Positions 1 through 6,242 of a stretch of 15,128 bases of DNA are shown here, piece by piece. Source of the stretch: Pseudomonadota bacterium (lineage in GTDB: Bacteria > Pseudomonadota > Alphaproteobacteria > Rhizobiales > Xanthobacteraceae). How positions within the stretch are numbered: position 1 is the stretch's first letter; the number at the start of each line of letters is the position of its first letter. The notes below the pieces were generated by a model, which was not told the origin of the DNA, searched no databases, and saw only the letters and a list, made by a program, of their open reading frames with translations. Made by a program: the position numbers and the translations under genes. Location of the stretch: positions 1-15,128 of the forward strand of contig JAEXHR010000065.1 in NCBI GenBank assembly GCA_023449855.1. Reading direction: 5' to 3'.

Positions 1-2007
1 GATCGGCGGCGGCGGGACGACGAGGATGCGCGCCTCCTCGATCGTCGACAGCGTTTCGTTCAGGCCGGTGAACAGCGATCGGAGATCCTGCCCCGGGCCC
101 CGCTCGCTCCATTCCTTGAGGATCAGATAGGCGACGCCGGCATTGGCGAGGCTCGAACTCCCGTCCAGTGCCGAGATGCCTGCAATGGTGATCACCTGGG
201 CGACGCCCGGTGTCTTGCCGGCAAGATCGCCCGCGCGTTCCAGCACCTTCTGGGTCCGGTCGAGCGCTGCGCCGTCCGGCAGTTGCACCGCCACCAGCAG
301 ATAGCCCTGATCCTCGATCGGGATGAAACCCGTGGGGACCCGCGACAGGCCGTATCCACCAATGGCGATCAGGATTAAGGCAACGGCGACCGACACGCCG
401 CTATGCGCAACCATGCGTGTGATCACCGCGGCATATCCCCGCTCCAGCCGGTCATAGGCCCTGTTGAAACCGCGATAGAAGACATTGCGCTGCTCCGGCG
501 GCACCGGGCGGCGCAGCCATAATGCACACTGGGTCGGTTTCAGCGTGGCAGCATTGATGGCGCTGAGCAGCGCGGTCGCGGCGATGACGAGCGCGAACTG
601 CGCATACATCCGCCCCGTCAGCCCCGGCAGGAAGGCCGCCGGCAGGAATACCGAAATCAGCACCAGCGTAATGCCGACGATCGGCGCGAACAGCTTGTCC
701 ATGGCGCTGATCGCAGCATCGTGGCCGGACATGCCCTGTTCGATATTGTGCGCGGCCCCCTCGACCACGACGATGGCATCGTCGACGACGATCCCGATCG
801 CCAGCACGATAGCGAACAAAGTTGACAGATTGACCGTGAACCCGAGCGCCGCCATTGCGGCGAAGGCACCGATGATGGTCACCGGGACCGTGGTGGCCGG
901 CACCAGCATCGCACGCCAGTCCTGCAGGAAGATCAGGATCACCACCAGCACCAGCAGGCCGGCCTCGATCAGGGTCTTGTAGACCTCGTTGATCGAGGCA
1001 GCGACGAACTTCGTCGTATCGAACGGCGTGTCGTAGGTGACATCCTGCGGAAATTGCCTGGCCAGCGCCGCCATCTTGGTCTCGACGGCCTTCTGCACCT
1101 CGAGGGCGTTGGCTCCAGGCGACTGAAATACGCCGATGCCGACGGCCGGCCTGTTGTTGAGCGAGAAGATCTGGCTGTAGGTCTGCGCTCCCAGTTCGAC
1201 GCGGCCGACGTCGCGTACGCGAGTCACTTGGCCGCTCGCGCCGGTCTTGACGACGATATCCTCGAACGCGCGCGGATCGTCCAGCCGCCCATTCAGATTG
1301 AGCGTATATTGAAAGGCCTGTCCCGGCGGCGTCGGCGGCATGCCGACCTGCCCGGCCGCGACCTGCTGACTCTGCTGCTGGATCGACTGGATCACATCCT
1401 GCGGCATCAGCGATCGCGCCTGCAGCTTGTTGGGATCGAGCCACACCCGCATCGAATACTGGCCGGCGCCGAACACGGTCACATTGCCGACGCCCGGCAG
1501 GCGCGATAGTTCGTCCCGGATATTGATGGTGGCGTAATTGCTCAGGAACAGGCTGTCATAAGTGGCCTTCGGCGATGACAGCGTCACGAACAGCAGGATC
1601 GCCGTCGATTTCTTCTGGACGGTCACGCCCTGGTTCTGCACCGCTGTCGGCAGCGACGACAGCGCGCTCGACACCCGGTTTTGGACCAGCACCTGTGCAA
1701 AATTCAGATCCGTACCGATCTGGAACGTCACCGTCAGCGAATACGTCCCGTCGGCCGCGCTGTAGGACTGCATATACAGCATGTTCTCGACGCCGTTGAC
1801 CTGCTGCTCGATCGGCAGGGCAACGGTATCGATCACGGTCTTGGCGCTGGCGCCGGGATAACGGGTCGTCACTTGAACCGTCGGCGGCACCACGTCGGGA
1901 TACTGGGCCACCGCGAGATTGAACAACGATACACCGCCGATCAGGACCATCAGCAATGCGATGACGTTCGACAGAACCGGCCGTTCGATGAAGAACTTCG
2001 ATATCAT
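1..2007 (-). CDS. RND multidrug efflux permease, HAE1 family, N-terminal 669 codons (3' end outside window)
   Basis: Inner-membrane proton-driven pump of the AcrB/MexB/MexF type, which exports drugs or other amphiphiles with a periplasmic adaptor and an outer-membrane channel. The frame is open from ATG at 2007 to base 1, with no stop. It begins MISKFFIERPVLSNVIALLM, the usual start of this family (cytoplasmic amphipathic helix, then TM1). YPDVVPPTVQV follows at the start of the porter domain. The TM4 proton-relay pair is D409-D410 in GIVVDDAIVVVEG, equivalent to AcrB D407/D408. GFIPIEDQGY lies at residues 560-569, after the central loop. About 370 residues (rest of the second porter half, TM8-12) must lie beyond the left edge. 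GGGCGGG sits just before the ATG, 8 bp after the adaptor stop, so the two genes are one operon. The sequence cannot tell the substrate. Family call very secure; no specific gene name is justified. Confidence 0.96.
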   Translation of the reverse strand, partial: MISKFFIERPVLSNVIALLMVLIGGVSLFNLAVAQYPDVVPPTVQVTTRYPGASAKTVIDTVALPIEQQVNGVENMLYMQSYSAADGTYSLTVTFQIGTDLNFAQVLVQNRVSSALSSLPTAVQNQGVTVQKKSTAILLFVTLSSPKATYDSLFLSNYATINIRDELSRLPGVGNVTVFGAGQYSMRVWLDPNKLQARSLMPQDVIQSIQQQSQQVAAGQVGMPPTPPGQAFQYTLNLNGRLDDPRAFEDIVVKTGASGQVTRVRDVGRVELGAQTYSQIFSLNNRPAVGIGVFQSPGANALEVQKAVETKMAALARQFPQDVTYDTPFDTTKFVAASINEVYKTLIEAGLLVLVVILIFLQDWRAMLVPATTVPVTIIGAFAAMAALGFTVNLSTLFAIVLAIGIVVDDAIVVVEGAAHNIEQGMSGHDAAISAMDKLFAPIVGITLVLISVFLPAAFLPGLTGRMYAQFALVIAATALLSAINAATLKPTQCALWLRRPVPPEQRNVFYRGFNRAYDRLERGYAAVITRMVAHSGVSVAVALILIAIGGYGLSRVPTGFIPIEDQGYLLVAVQLPDGAALDRTQKVLERAGDLAGKTPGVAQVITIAGISALDGSSSLANAGVAYLILKEWSERGPGQDLRSLFTGLNETLSTIEEARILVVPPPPI

Positions 2008-2015
2008 GTCCCGCC

Positions 2016-3230
2016 CTACTTGGTAGCCGCCGGAGCTTCGTTCTTTCTCAGTTGGGGATCGACCTTCTGACCGGGAATCGCGCGCAACAGCCCCGCAACG
2101 ATGACGCGATCATCCGGCTTCAGGCCGCTATCGATCACTCGCAAATCCGCTTCGAGCGGCCCTGTCGTCACCTTGCGCTGTTCGACGACGTTGTCCGCGT
2201 TGACGACGAGGACATAGCGTCCCGCCTGATCGCTGCCGAGCGCGCTGTCGGGAACGAGCAGCGCATTCGCCTGCTGATCGATCGGGACACGGATACGGAC
2301 ATAGAAGCCCGGCAGCAGCGCCCGGTCCGGATTGGGAAGGATGCCGCGCACGGCGAGCGTACCCGTCGACGGATCGACGCTCGGCGCCACATAGTCGAGC
2401 TTGCCTTTGTGCGGAACGCCGGTTTCGGTCTGCAATCCGACCTCGATCGGAAGCTGCCTGATATCGTTCACGGTCAATCCGCGGCGACGCGCTTCCTCGC
2501 GCACACGCAACACATCCTGTTCGCTGACGTTGAAATTCACATAGATCGGATCGAGCTGGACGATCGTGGCGAGTTGCGTCGGCGACGACACGCCGACAAG
2601 TTCACCCACCGAAACCAGATGCGTGCTGACGACACCGTCGAAGGGCGCCATCACGTTCGTGTAGCCGAAATTGACGGCCGCGATCTTGGTATTGATCTGC
2701 GCCTGCTGCAGGTTGGACTGCGCATTCTCGCGCGACGATGTCGATTGATCGAGCGTCGCCTGCGATACGACCTGCCGCGACACCAGATCGGACTGACGCT
2801 TGAAATCCGACTCCGCCTGTCTGGCCGTCGCCTGCGCACCCGTCTCCGCCGCCTGTGCCTGCTCCAGCTTCAACTGATAGGTTTCAGGCTCGATCGTGAA
2901 AAGCGTCGTCCCCTTTTTGACGAAGGATCCATCCTGATAGTTGATGGACTGCAGAACACCCTGCACGCGCGCGACGAGATCGACATTGTTGAACGCCGCG
3001 ACATTGCCGGTCGCATCGAGGAAGCGTGTGATGTTGCGCTGCACGGGCACAGCCACCTCGACCTTCTGCGGCGGCGGCGCGACGAACGTATTCTGTTCGC
3101 AGCCACTGAGAACAAAGCTGGCGAAGAAAATACCGACGACGCGCATACTAGCGACACGCAGAGACAGCGCATGCTGCATGCGCTCATTCAAATATCGCTG
3201 CACGGGTGAACAGGTACGCACAATTCGCAT
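2016..3230 (-). CDS. RND efflux periplasmic adaptor (membrane fusion) lipoprotein
   Basis: Adaptor that bridges the RND pump to an outer-membrane channel. The N-terminal hydrophobic stretch ends in lipobox LSGC with C44, so it is probably a lipid-anchored periplasmic protein. Two half-lipoyl segments (about 82-116 and 190-225) flank a coiled-coil alpha-hairpin rich in Gln/Ala (about 117-189). The motif APFDGVVSTHLVSVGELV marks the second lipoyl half, and a beta-barrel with LDPIYVNFNVSEQDV (about 226-320) follows. The length, 404 aa, is normal for MexA/MexE-like proteins. The start is uncertain: ATG at 3230 has GAGG about 7 nt upstream and is preferred, while ATGs at 3179 and 3146 would give shorter signal peptides but have poor ribosome sites. 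It is upstream of the pump in the same operon. No TetR, LysR or two-component regulator is visible beside it; the divergent neighbour is a cysteine-repeat protein. Confidence 0.95.
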   Translation of the reverse strand: MRIVRTCSPVQRYLNERMQHALSLRVASMRVVGIFFASFVLSGCEQNTFVAPPPQKVEVAVPVQRNITRFLDATGNVAAFNNVDLVARVQGVLQSINYQDGSFVKKGTTLFTIEPETYQLKLEQAQAAETGAQATARQAESDFKRQSDLVSRQVVSQATLDQSTSSRENAQSNLQQAQINTKIAAVNFGYTNVMAPFDGVVSTHLVSVGELVGVSSPTQLATIVQLDPIYVNFNVSEQDVLRVREEARRRGLTVNDIRQLPIEVGLQTETGVPHKGKLDYVAPSVDPSTGTLAVRGILPNPDRALLPGFYVRIRVPIDQQANALLVPDSALGSDQAGRYVLVVNADNVVEQRKVTTGPLEADLRVIDSGLKPDDRVIVAGLLRAIPGQKVDPQLRKNEAPAATK

Positions 3231-3451
3231 CGCCCTGCCTCATCAATCGATCTTTGAAAACGTCCTTGATCAAAAAAACACGCAGCCATCACGATGATAT
3301 CAAAAAATCACTTGTGGTGGAATCAAAACCGTCAAATGATGTCGGATGCCGATGTTGTTTTGCGAATGCCTTTAGAACGAACAGTGCTTCTTCAGGAATT
3401 TTACGCAGGTGCCCCGGATCGATCGGGGATTTGACAACAAGGACTTTCCCG

Positions 3452-4252
3452 ATGTTTGACACGCACGGTTTGGCCGCGCGCAGCGGCATATTATTGACTG
3501 CAAGCTTCTTCTTGTTGGCTGCAGGCTACTTCGTAATCATCGATTCCGCATCCGCCCAGGCGCCGAGCCAGGCACAACGCGATGCGATCAAGACACAATG
3601 CCGCTCGGACTACATCGCGCATTGCTCGAGCGTCCCTCCCGGCGGCGAAGCTTCGCTCGAATGCCTGCAGAAGAACATGTCGAGCCTTTCCGCCAGTTGT
3701 GCAGGCGCAGTGCGCGCCGTCGGTTCACCCGCAGCAGCCGCTCCGAAAGCCGCGGACCCGGCGCCGGCCGCCAAGCCCCGGACCGACTCCACGCCGCCGG
3801 CCAGCAAGCCTGCAGCAGCCGCACCGAAGGCGGCCGCGACGCAGCCAAGCAGCACCCAGATCTCGGCGATCCGTAGCGCCTGCAGCTCGGACTATCCGAA
3901 GGTTTGCAAAGGCGTGCCGACCGGCGGCGCGCCGGCGCTGCAATGCCTGCAAACCAACAAGGAAAAGCTCTCCCCGGCCTGCCAGACCGCGGTGAATGCA
4001 GCGAGCGGCAGCACGCCTGCAGCCGCCACGGCAACAACGACGACACCTGCTACACCGCAGCCCATCGCGCTGCGACCGTTGCGGCCGCGCGAGGAGCTGC
4101 TTGTGCTGCGGTCTGCCTGCGGCGGCGACGTCAGATCGCTTTGCGGGAGCGTCGCACCGGGCGGAGGTCGTATCGCGCAATGCCTGGCAGCCAATGGCGC
4201 ATCGCTCTCGCCAGCTTGCAGGGATGTCCTTGCACCCTTTGCCCAGCGTTGA
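3452..4252 (+). CDS. secreted protein with three four-cysteine repeats
   Basis: A 266-aa exported protein of unknown role. The N-terminus has a hydrophobic segment (about 11-31) and a likely signal-peptidase site at ASAQA (about residue 37). Three repeats share the exact spacing C-x7-C-x12-C-x11-C: cysteines 50/58/71/83, 144/152/165/177 and 223/231/244/256. Each contains a PPGG/PTGG/APGG turn and CLxxN before LSxxC. Proline/alanine/lysine-rich linkers (about 92-134 and 184-212) separate the repeats. The pattern resembles the Pfam cysteine-rich repeat also found in Golgi glycoprotein 1 (Cys_rich_FGFR1-like), which occurs in many rhizobial proteins; this is recall. ATG 3452 is chosen because AAGGAC lies about 7 nt upstream and the signal peptide starts here. 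An in-frame ATG at 3206 would add 82 residues in front of the signal peptide. It is divergent from the efflux operon. Disulfide-stabilised periplasmic protein is an inference. Confidence 0.85.
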   Translation: MFDTHGLAARSGILLTASFFLLAAGYFVIIDSASAQAPSQAQRDAIKTQCRSDYIAHCSSVPPGGEASLECLQKNMSSLSASCAGAVRAVGSPAAAAPKAADPAPAAKPRTDSTPPASKPAAAAPKAAATQPSSTQISAIRSACSSDYPKVCKGVPTGGAPALQCLQTNKEKLSPACQTAVNAASGSTPAAATATTTTPATPQPIALRPLRPREELLVLRSACGGDVRSLCGSVAPGGGRIAQCLAANGASLSPACRDVLAPFAQR

Positions 4253-4288
4253 CCGTCACGCCGCGCGCGCATTGCTACCGCCCGGCCG

Positions 4289-4645
4289 TCAACCACCACG
4301 AAATGCCAGGATCAACTGGATCAGGCGGACCGATAGAATGACGTAGCAGACCGACATCACGGTCTGGATCGCTAGATGCCATTCCAGTTTGGCGAGTTTG
4401 CAGAAGCCGTCGATGAAGTTCAGCACCAGCAGAACGACACCGACCAGGATGACGCCGCGGCCGATGAGGCCATGGCGCAGATATCCGAACAAGGCGATGA
4501 GCGGCTCGTCGGCCTCGACATGAGCCCCAGCCGATACGATCAGGGTGCCGACGACCATTTTTTGAATGTGATTGAAGATTTCCTTGGAGGCCGGCTCGAT
4601 ATGCCGCCCATGAAACGCAAGCAATCGGGTTCTGCTATCCGACAT
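4289..4645 (-). CDS. small integral membrane protein, function unknown
   Basis: A 118-aa protein that I do not recognise. The start at 4645 is supported by AGGAG six bases upstream; an in-frame ATG 24 bases earlier lacks this. The N-terminal third is polar (MSDSRTRLLAFHGRHIEP), followed by an amphipathic stretch around 29-45. Two clear hydrophobic segments lie at about 62-80 (GRGVILVGVVLLVLNFIDG) and 93-115 (IQTVMSVCYVILSVRLIQLI). The basic/acidic KLAKLEW loop sits between them. It converges on the cysteine-repeat gene, with 36 bp between the two stops and no obvious hairpin there. No conserved catalytic motif is visible. Transporter accessory or stress membrane protein would be a guess. Confidence 0.7.
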   Translation of the reverse strand: MSDSRTRLLAFHGRHIEPASKEIFNHIQKMVVGTLIVSAGAHVEADEPLIALFGYLRHGLIGRGVILVGVVLLVLNFIDGFCKLAKLEWHLAIQTVMSVCYVILSVRLIQLILAFRGG

Positions 4646-4791
4646 GTCAGCTCCTGCTGCGTGCAACATCGGGCATCGCGCATGCGACGCATGTTCGATG
4701 CGGGAGTGACAATGTGGTCGGATTGCGGACGGCTTTCAAATGCTTTCAGAACTGGCGCAGGAGGCGCAGATACCGCCGACGATCGGCAGGA

Positions 4792-4801
4792 ATGACGTCA
4801 T
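4792..4801. promoter_or_regulatory. perfect 10-bp palindrome ATGACGTCAT
   Basis: The palindrome ATGACGTCAT ends 47 bp before the start of the 80-aa exported protein, in an otherwise featureless 200-bp gap between two divergently transcribed small genes. The position suits an operator, but one 10-bp palindrome can occur by chance. No regulator is assigned. Confidence 0.2.
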
Positions 4802-4848
4802 GACTGACACCCACGACACGTTCACCCCATGACATGCAGGAGAGCATC

Positions 4849-5091
4849 ATGCGTAGCTTGATCTTGATGACAGCAGCCGTCCTTTCGTTCGGTGCCACCA
4901 TCACCGTGGCCTCCAGCGAAGCCAACGCCGCCGTATGTGCGCGCGGCGTCTATCGGGCGGGCTGCGCCGGCTATCGCGGGGCAGTCGTGGTGCGCCGTCC
5001 GCCGGTCGCACGCGCAGTCGTGGTTCGTCCACCGGTCGCCGCGTGTCGCACGGTATGGGTCAATGGCGTGCGCGTACGTCGCTGCGGCTGA
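4849..5091 (+). CDS. small exported protein with AVVVR-PPVA tandem repeat
   Basis: An 80-aa predicted periplasmic or secreted protein. ATG 4849 is preferred over the ATG at 4834 because GGAGAG lies directly upstream at proper spacing and the signal peptide then starts MRSLILMTAAVLSFG. Cleavage is likely after ANA (residue 27). The mature part is about 53 residues and very basic, with four cysteines (30, 39, 66, 79). It contains a short tandem repeat, AVVVRRPPVAR then AVVVRPPVAAC (residues 45-66), also visible as a roughly 33/30-bp DNA repeat at 4981-5043. It ends VWVNGVRVRRCG. I recall similar small proteins as hypothetical ORFs in Bradyrhizobium relatives, without a function. A hairpin with a short T-rich tail follows the stop within 5 bp. 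Confidence 0.75.
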   Translation: MRSLILMTAAVLSFGATITVASSEANAAVCARGVYRAGCAGYRGAVVVRRPPVARAVVVRPPVAACRTVWVNGVRVRRCG

Positions 5092-5095
5092 ACCG

Positions 5096-5136
5096 ATGCG
5101 GGTCTGATCGGACAGCCGATCGGACCGCATTCTTTC
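5096..5136 (+). terminator. probable rho-independent terminator after the 80-aa exported protein
   Basis: The arms ATGCGGGTCTGATCGG (5096-5111) and CCGATCGGACCGCAT (5116-5130) pair over about 15 positions with one bulge and one G-U, leaving a four-base loop, ACAG. TCTTTC follows at 5131-5136. The stem is strong but the T tract is weak. It starts 4 bp after the stop at 5091. The facing VOC gene on the minus strand ends at 5135, so the stem may also limit transcription from that side, though no T tract is present in that direction. Confidence 0.6.
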
Positions 5137-5524
5137 AGACGGATGGTAGAGCATTCGGAAAGGTGACGACCTCGATCCGGTTGCCATCGGCATCGGCGAT
5201 GAAGGCCGCGTAGTAGCGCAGGCGGTCATGCGGCCGGATCGATGGCGCGCTTTCGGAGACGGCCCCTGCCTCCATGGCCGCGGCGTGAAACGCATCGACT
5301 TCTGCCGTCGTCTTCGCACGCAGACACAGGTGCGCGCCGCTGGCCGGCGATAACGGCACCATTCCCGCGCGAAGATTGATCCACACTTCCGGATAGGTCT
5401 TGCCGAAGCCGATCATCGCCGGACGCGCCACCAGACGCGTCATGCCGAGCGGTGCGAACACGCGCTCGTAGAATGGCACCGCACGATCGAGGTCGCTGAC
5501 GGCAATCGAGACGTGATCGATCAT
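5135..5524 (-). CDS. VOC-superfamily (glyoxalase/dioxygenase-fold) protein
   Basis: A 129-aa, single-domain vicinal-oxygen-chelate protein. It opens MIDHVSIAVSDLDRAVPFYE, the usual first beta-alpha unit. It has GAHLCLRA in the second half and ends with DADGNRIEVVTF. Candidate metal ligands are H4, H65 and E118, the positions used by glyoxalase I-like and lactoylglutathione lyase-like proteins, so a metal-dependent lyase, isomerase or dioxygenase activity is possible; the substrate cannot be read. GGAGAAGG lies about 8 nt upstream of ATG 5524. It is downstream of the cysS/37-aa/GNAT genes on the same strand, separated only by the 5538-5632 palindromic repeat, and may be read through from them. 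Confidence 0.88.
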   Translation of the reverse strand: MIDHVSIAVSDLDRAVPFYERVFAPLGMTRLVARPAMIGFGKTYPEVWINLRAGMVPLSPASGAHLCLRAKTTAEVDAFHAAAMEAGAVSESAPSIRPHDRLRYYAAFIADADGNRIEVVTFPNALPSV

Positions 5525-5537
5525 TGCCCTTCTCCGC

Positions 5538-5632
5538 CGTCATTGCGAGGAGCCACTTGGCGACGAAGCAATCCAGAGCCAGAAGCACAGGAAGAACTGG
5601 ATTGCTTCGTCGCTGCGCTTCTCGCAATGACG
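5538..5632. repeat. long imperfect palindrome, CATTGCGAGG-type dispersed repeat
   Basis: The left arm begins CGTCATTGCGAGGAGC and runs through CGACGAAGCAATCCAG to 5576. The right arm runs from CTGGATTGCTTCGTCG at 5597 to TCTCGCAATGACG at 5632. The roughly 36-39-base arms pair with a few mismatches around a 20-base loop, enough for a large stem in RNA or DNA. This family is, by recall, present in many copies in Bradyrhizobium-like genomes. Here it starts 2 bp after the GNAT stop and ends 13 bp before the VOC start, so it fills the entire intergenic space within a same-strand gene string. Confidence 0.88.
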
Positions 5633-5634
5633 AT

Positions 5635-6123
5635 CTATTTGGCCAAGGTCTTCTTCATCGTCGTATTCGCCAGCCACTCGTCATGCAGCGGCACGCTGTT
5701 GCGCTGGGTCGCCACATAGCCGCGCTTCATGAAGAATTCGAGCGCGGTATCGCTCGCATCTACCGTGAGCGCCGTCGCGCCACGGGCGCCGGCCAGTTTT
5801 TCCAGCGCGTCGATCAATGTGGAAGCCACGCCTTTCAGCACCGCATTCGGATGCACATAGAGCAGATCGATATGATCGGCGCCCTTCAGCGAAGCGAACC
5901 CTACCGGAATGCCATCCAGCGTCGCGATCAATGTGAGCTGCGAGGCGAGACGCTTGCCGAACCGCTCCTCGTCATCGCCGGCCTGCGCCCACGCTTCCTG
6001 CTGCGCCTCGCTGTAGTCGTCGCCAGTCAACTCCGCGATGGACGCAACATAGATCGCCGCAGCAATCGCGGTATCTTCGGGAAGAAACGGACGCAGGCCC
6101 GGCTTGGCATTCGATCCAGCCAT
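5635..6123 (-). CDS. GNAT-family N-acetyltransferase
   Basis: A 162-aa GCN5-related acetyltransferase that transfers acetyl from acetyl-CoA to an amine; the acceptor is unknown. The fold is visible as an N-terminal beta strand (GLRPFLPEDT), the beta4 strand HIDLLYVHP (84-92), the acetyl-CoA loop region VLKGVASTLIDALEK (95-109), and the C-terminal FFMKRGYVATQRNSVPL (130-146). The acetyl-CoA loop departs from the canonical Q/R-x-x-G-x-G/A: GVAST is seen and the first arginine/glutamine is missing. ATG 6123 is chosen because GGTGAG lies just upstream and the protein then begins at the first strand. A 21-residue upstream extension would overlap the preceding small ORF. It is 5 bp after the stop of the 37-aa membrane ORF and in the cysS operon. 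Confidence 0.9.
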   Translation of the reverse strand: MAGSNAKPGLRPFLPEDTAIAAAIYVASIAELTGDDYSEAQQEAWAQAGDDEERFGKRLASQLTLIATLDGIPVGFASLKGADHIDLLYVHPNAVLKGVASTLIDALEKLAGARGATALTVDASDTALEFFMKRGYVATQRNSVPLHDEWLANTTMKKTLAK

Positions 6124-6128
6124 CGGTC

Positions 6129-6242
6129 TCACCAGTAGTCCACGAGCTTCAGCGCCAGCGCGATGGCGCCGATGATGAGCGCCCATTTGATGGCGATGTA
6201 ATATTTCCAGTGTTTTGGAAACGGCGTGTCAGGACGGCTCAT
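6129..6242 (-). CDS. 37-aa single-span membrane peptide overlapping the end of cysS
   Basis: A small ORF whose ATG (6242-6240) overlaps the cysS stop (6241-6239) as ATGA, a typical translational coupling junction. It encodes 37 residues starting MSRPDTPFPKHWKYYIAIKW and ending ALKLVDYW. About residues 14-34 form a single hydrophobic helix (YIAIKWALIIGAIALALKLV) with a positively charged N-side, suggesting an N-in, C-out inner-membrane peptide, although this is inference. The stop lies 5 bp before the GNAT start, so the three genes are tightly packed and the GNAT ribosome site overlaps its last codons. The aromatic-rich ends (HWKYY and DYW) suit a membrane interface. No family name is assigned. 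Confidence 0.7.
   Translation of the reverse strand: MSRPDTPFPKHWKYYIAIKWALIIGAIALALKLVDYW

Noticed and set aside
452..1444. 330-codon minus-strand frame and a 165-codon plus-strand frame over the RND pump
   Set aside because: Out of frame with the pump, whose own frame is fully open from 2007 to 1 and carries all family motifs. Their translations are Arg/Ala/Gly-rich without recognisable domains.
2052..3209. 385-codon plus-strand frame opposite the adaptor gene
   Set aside because: Arg/Asp/His-rich translation without motifs; the minus strand encodes an intact adaptor lipoprotein.
3431..3436. TTGACA as a -35 box for the cysteine-repeat gene
   Set aside because: It is only 15 bp before the ATG, so the matching -10 would fall inside the coding region.
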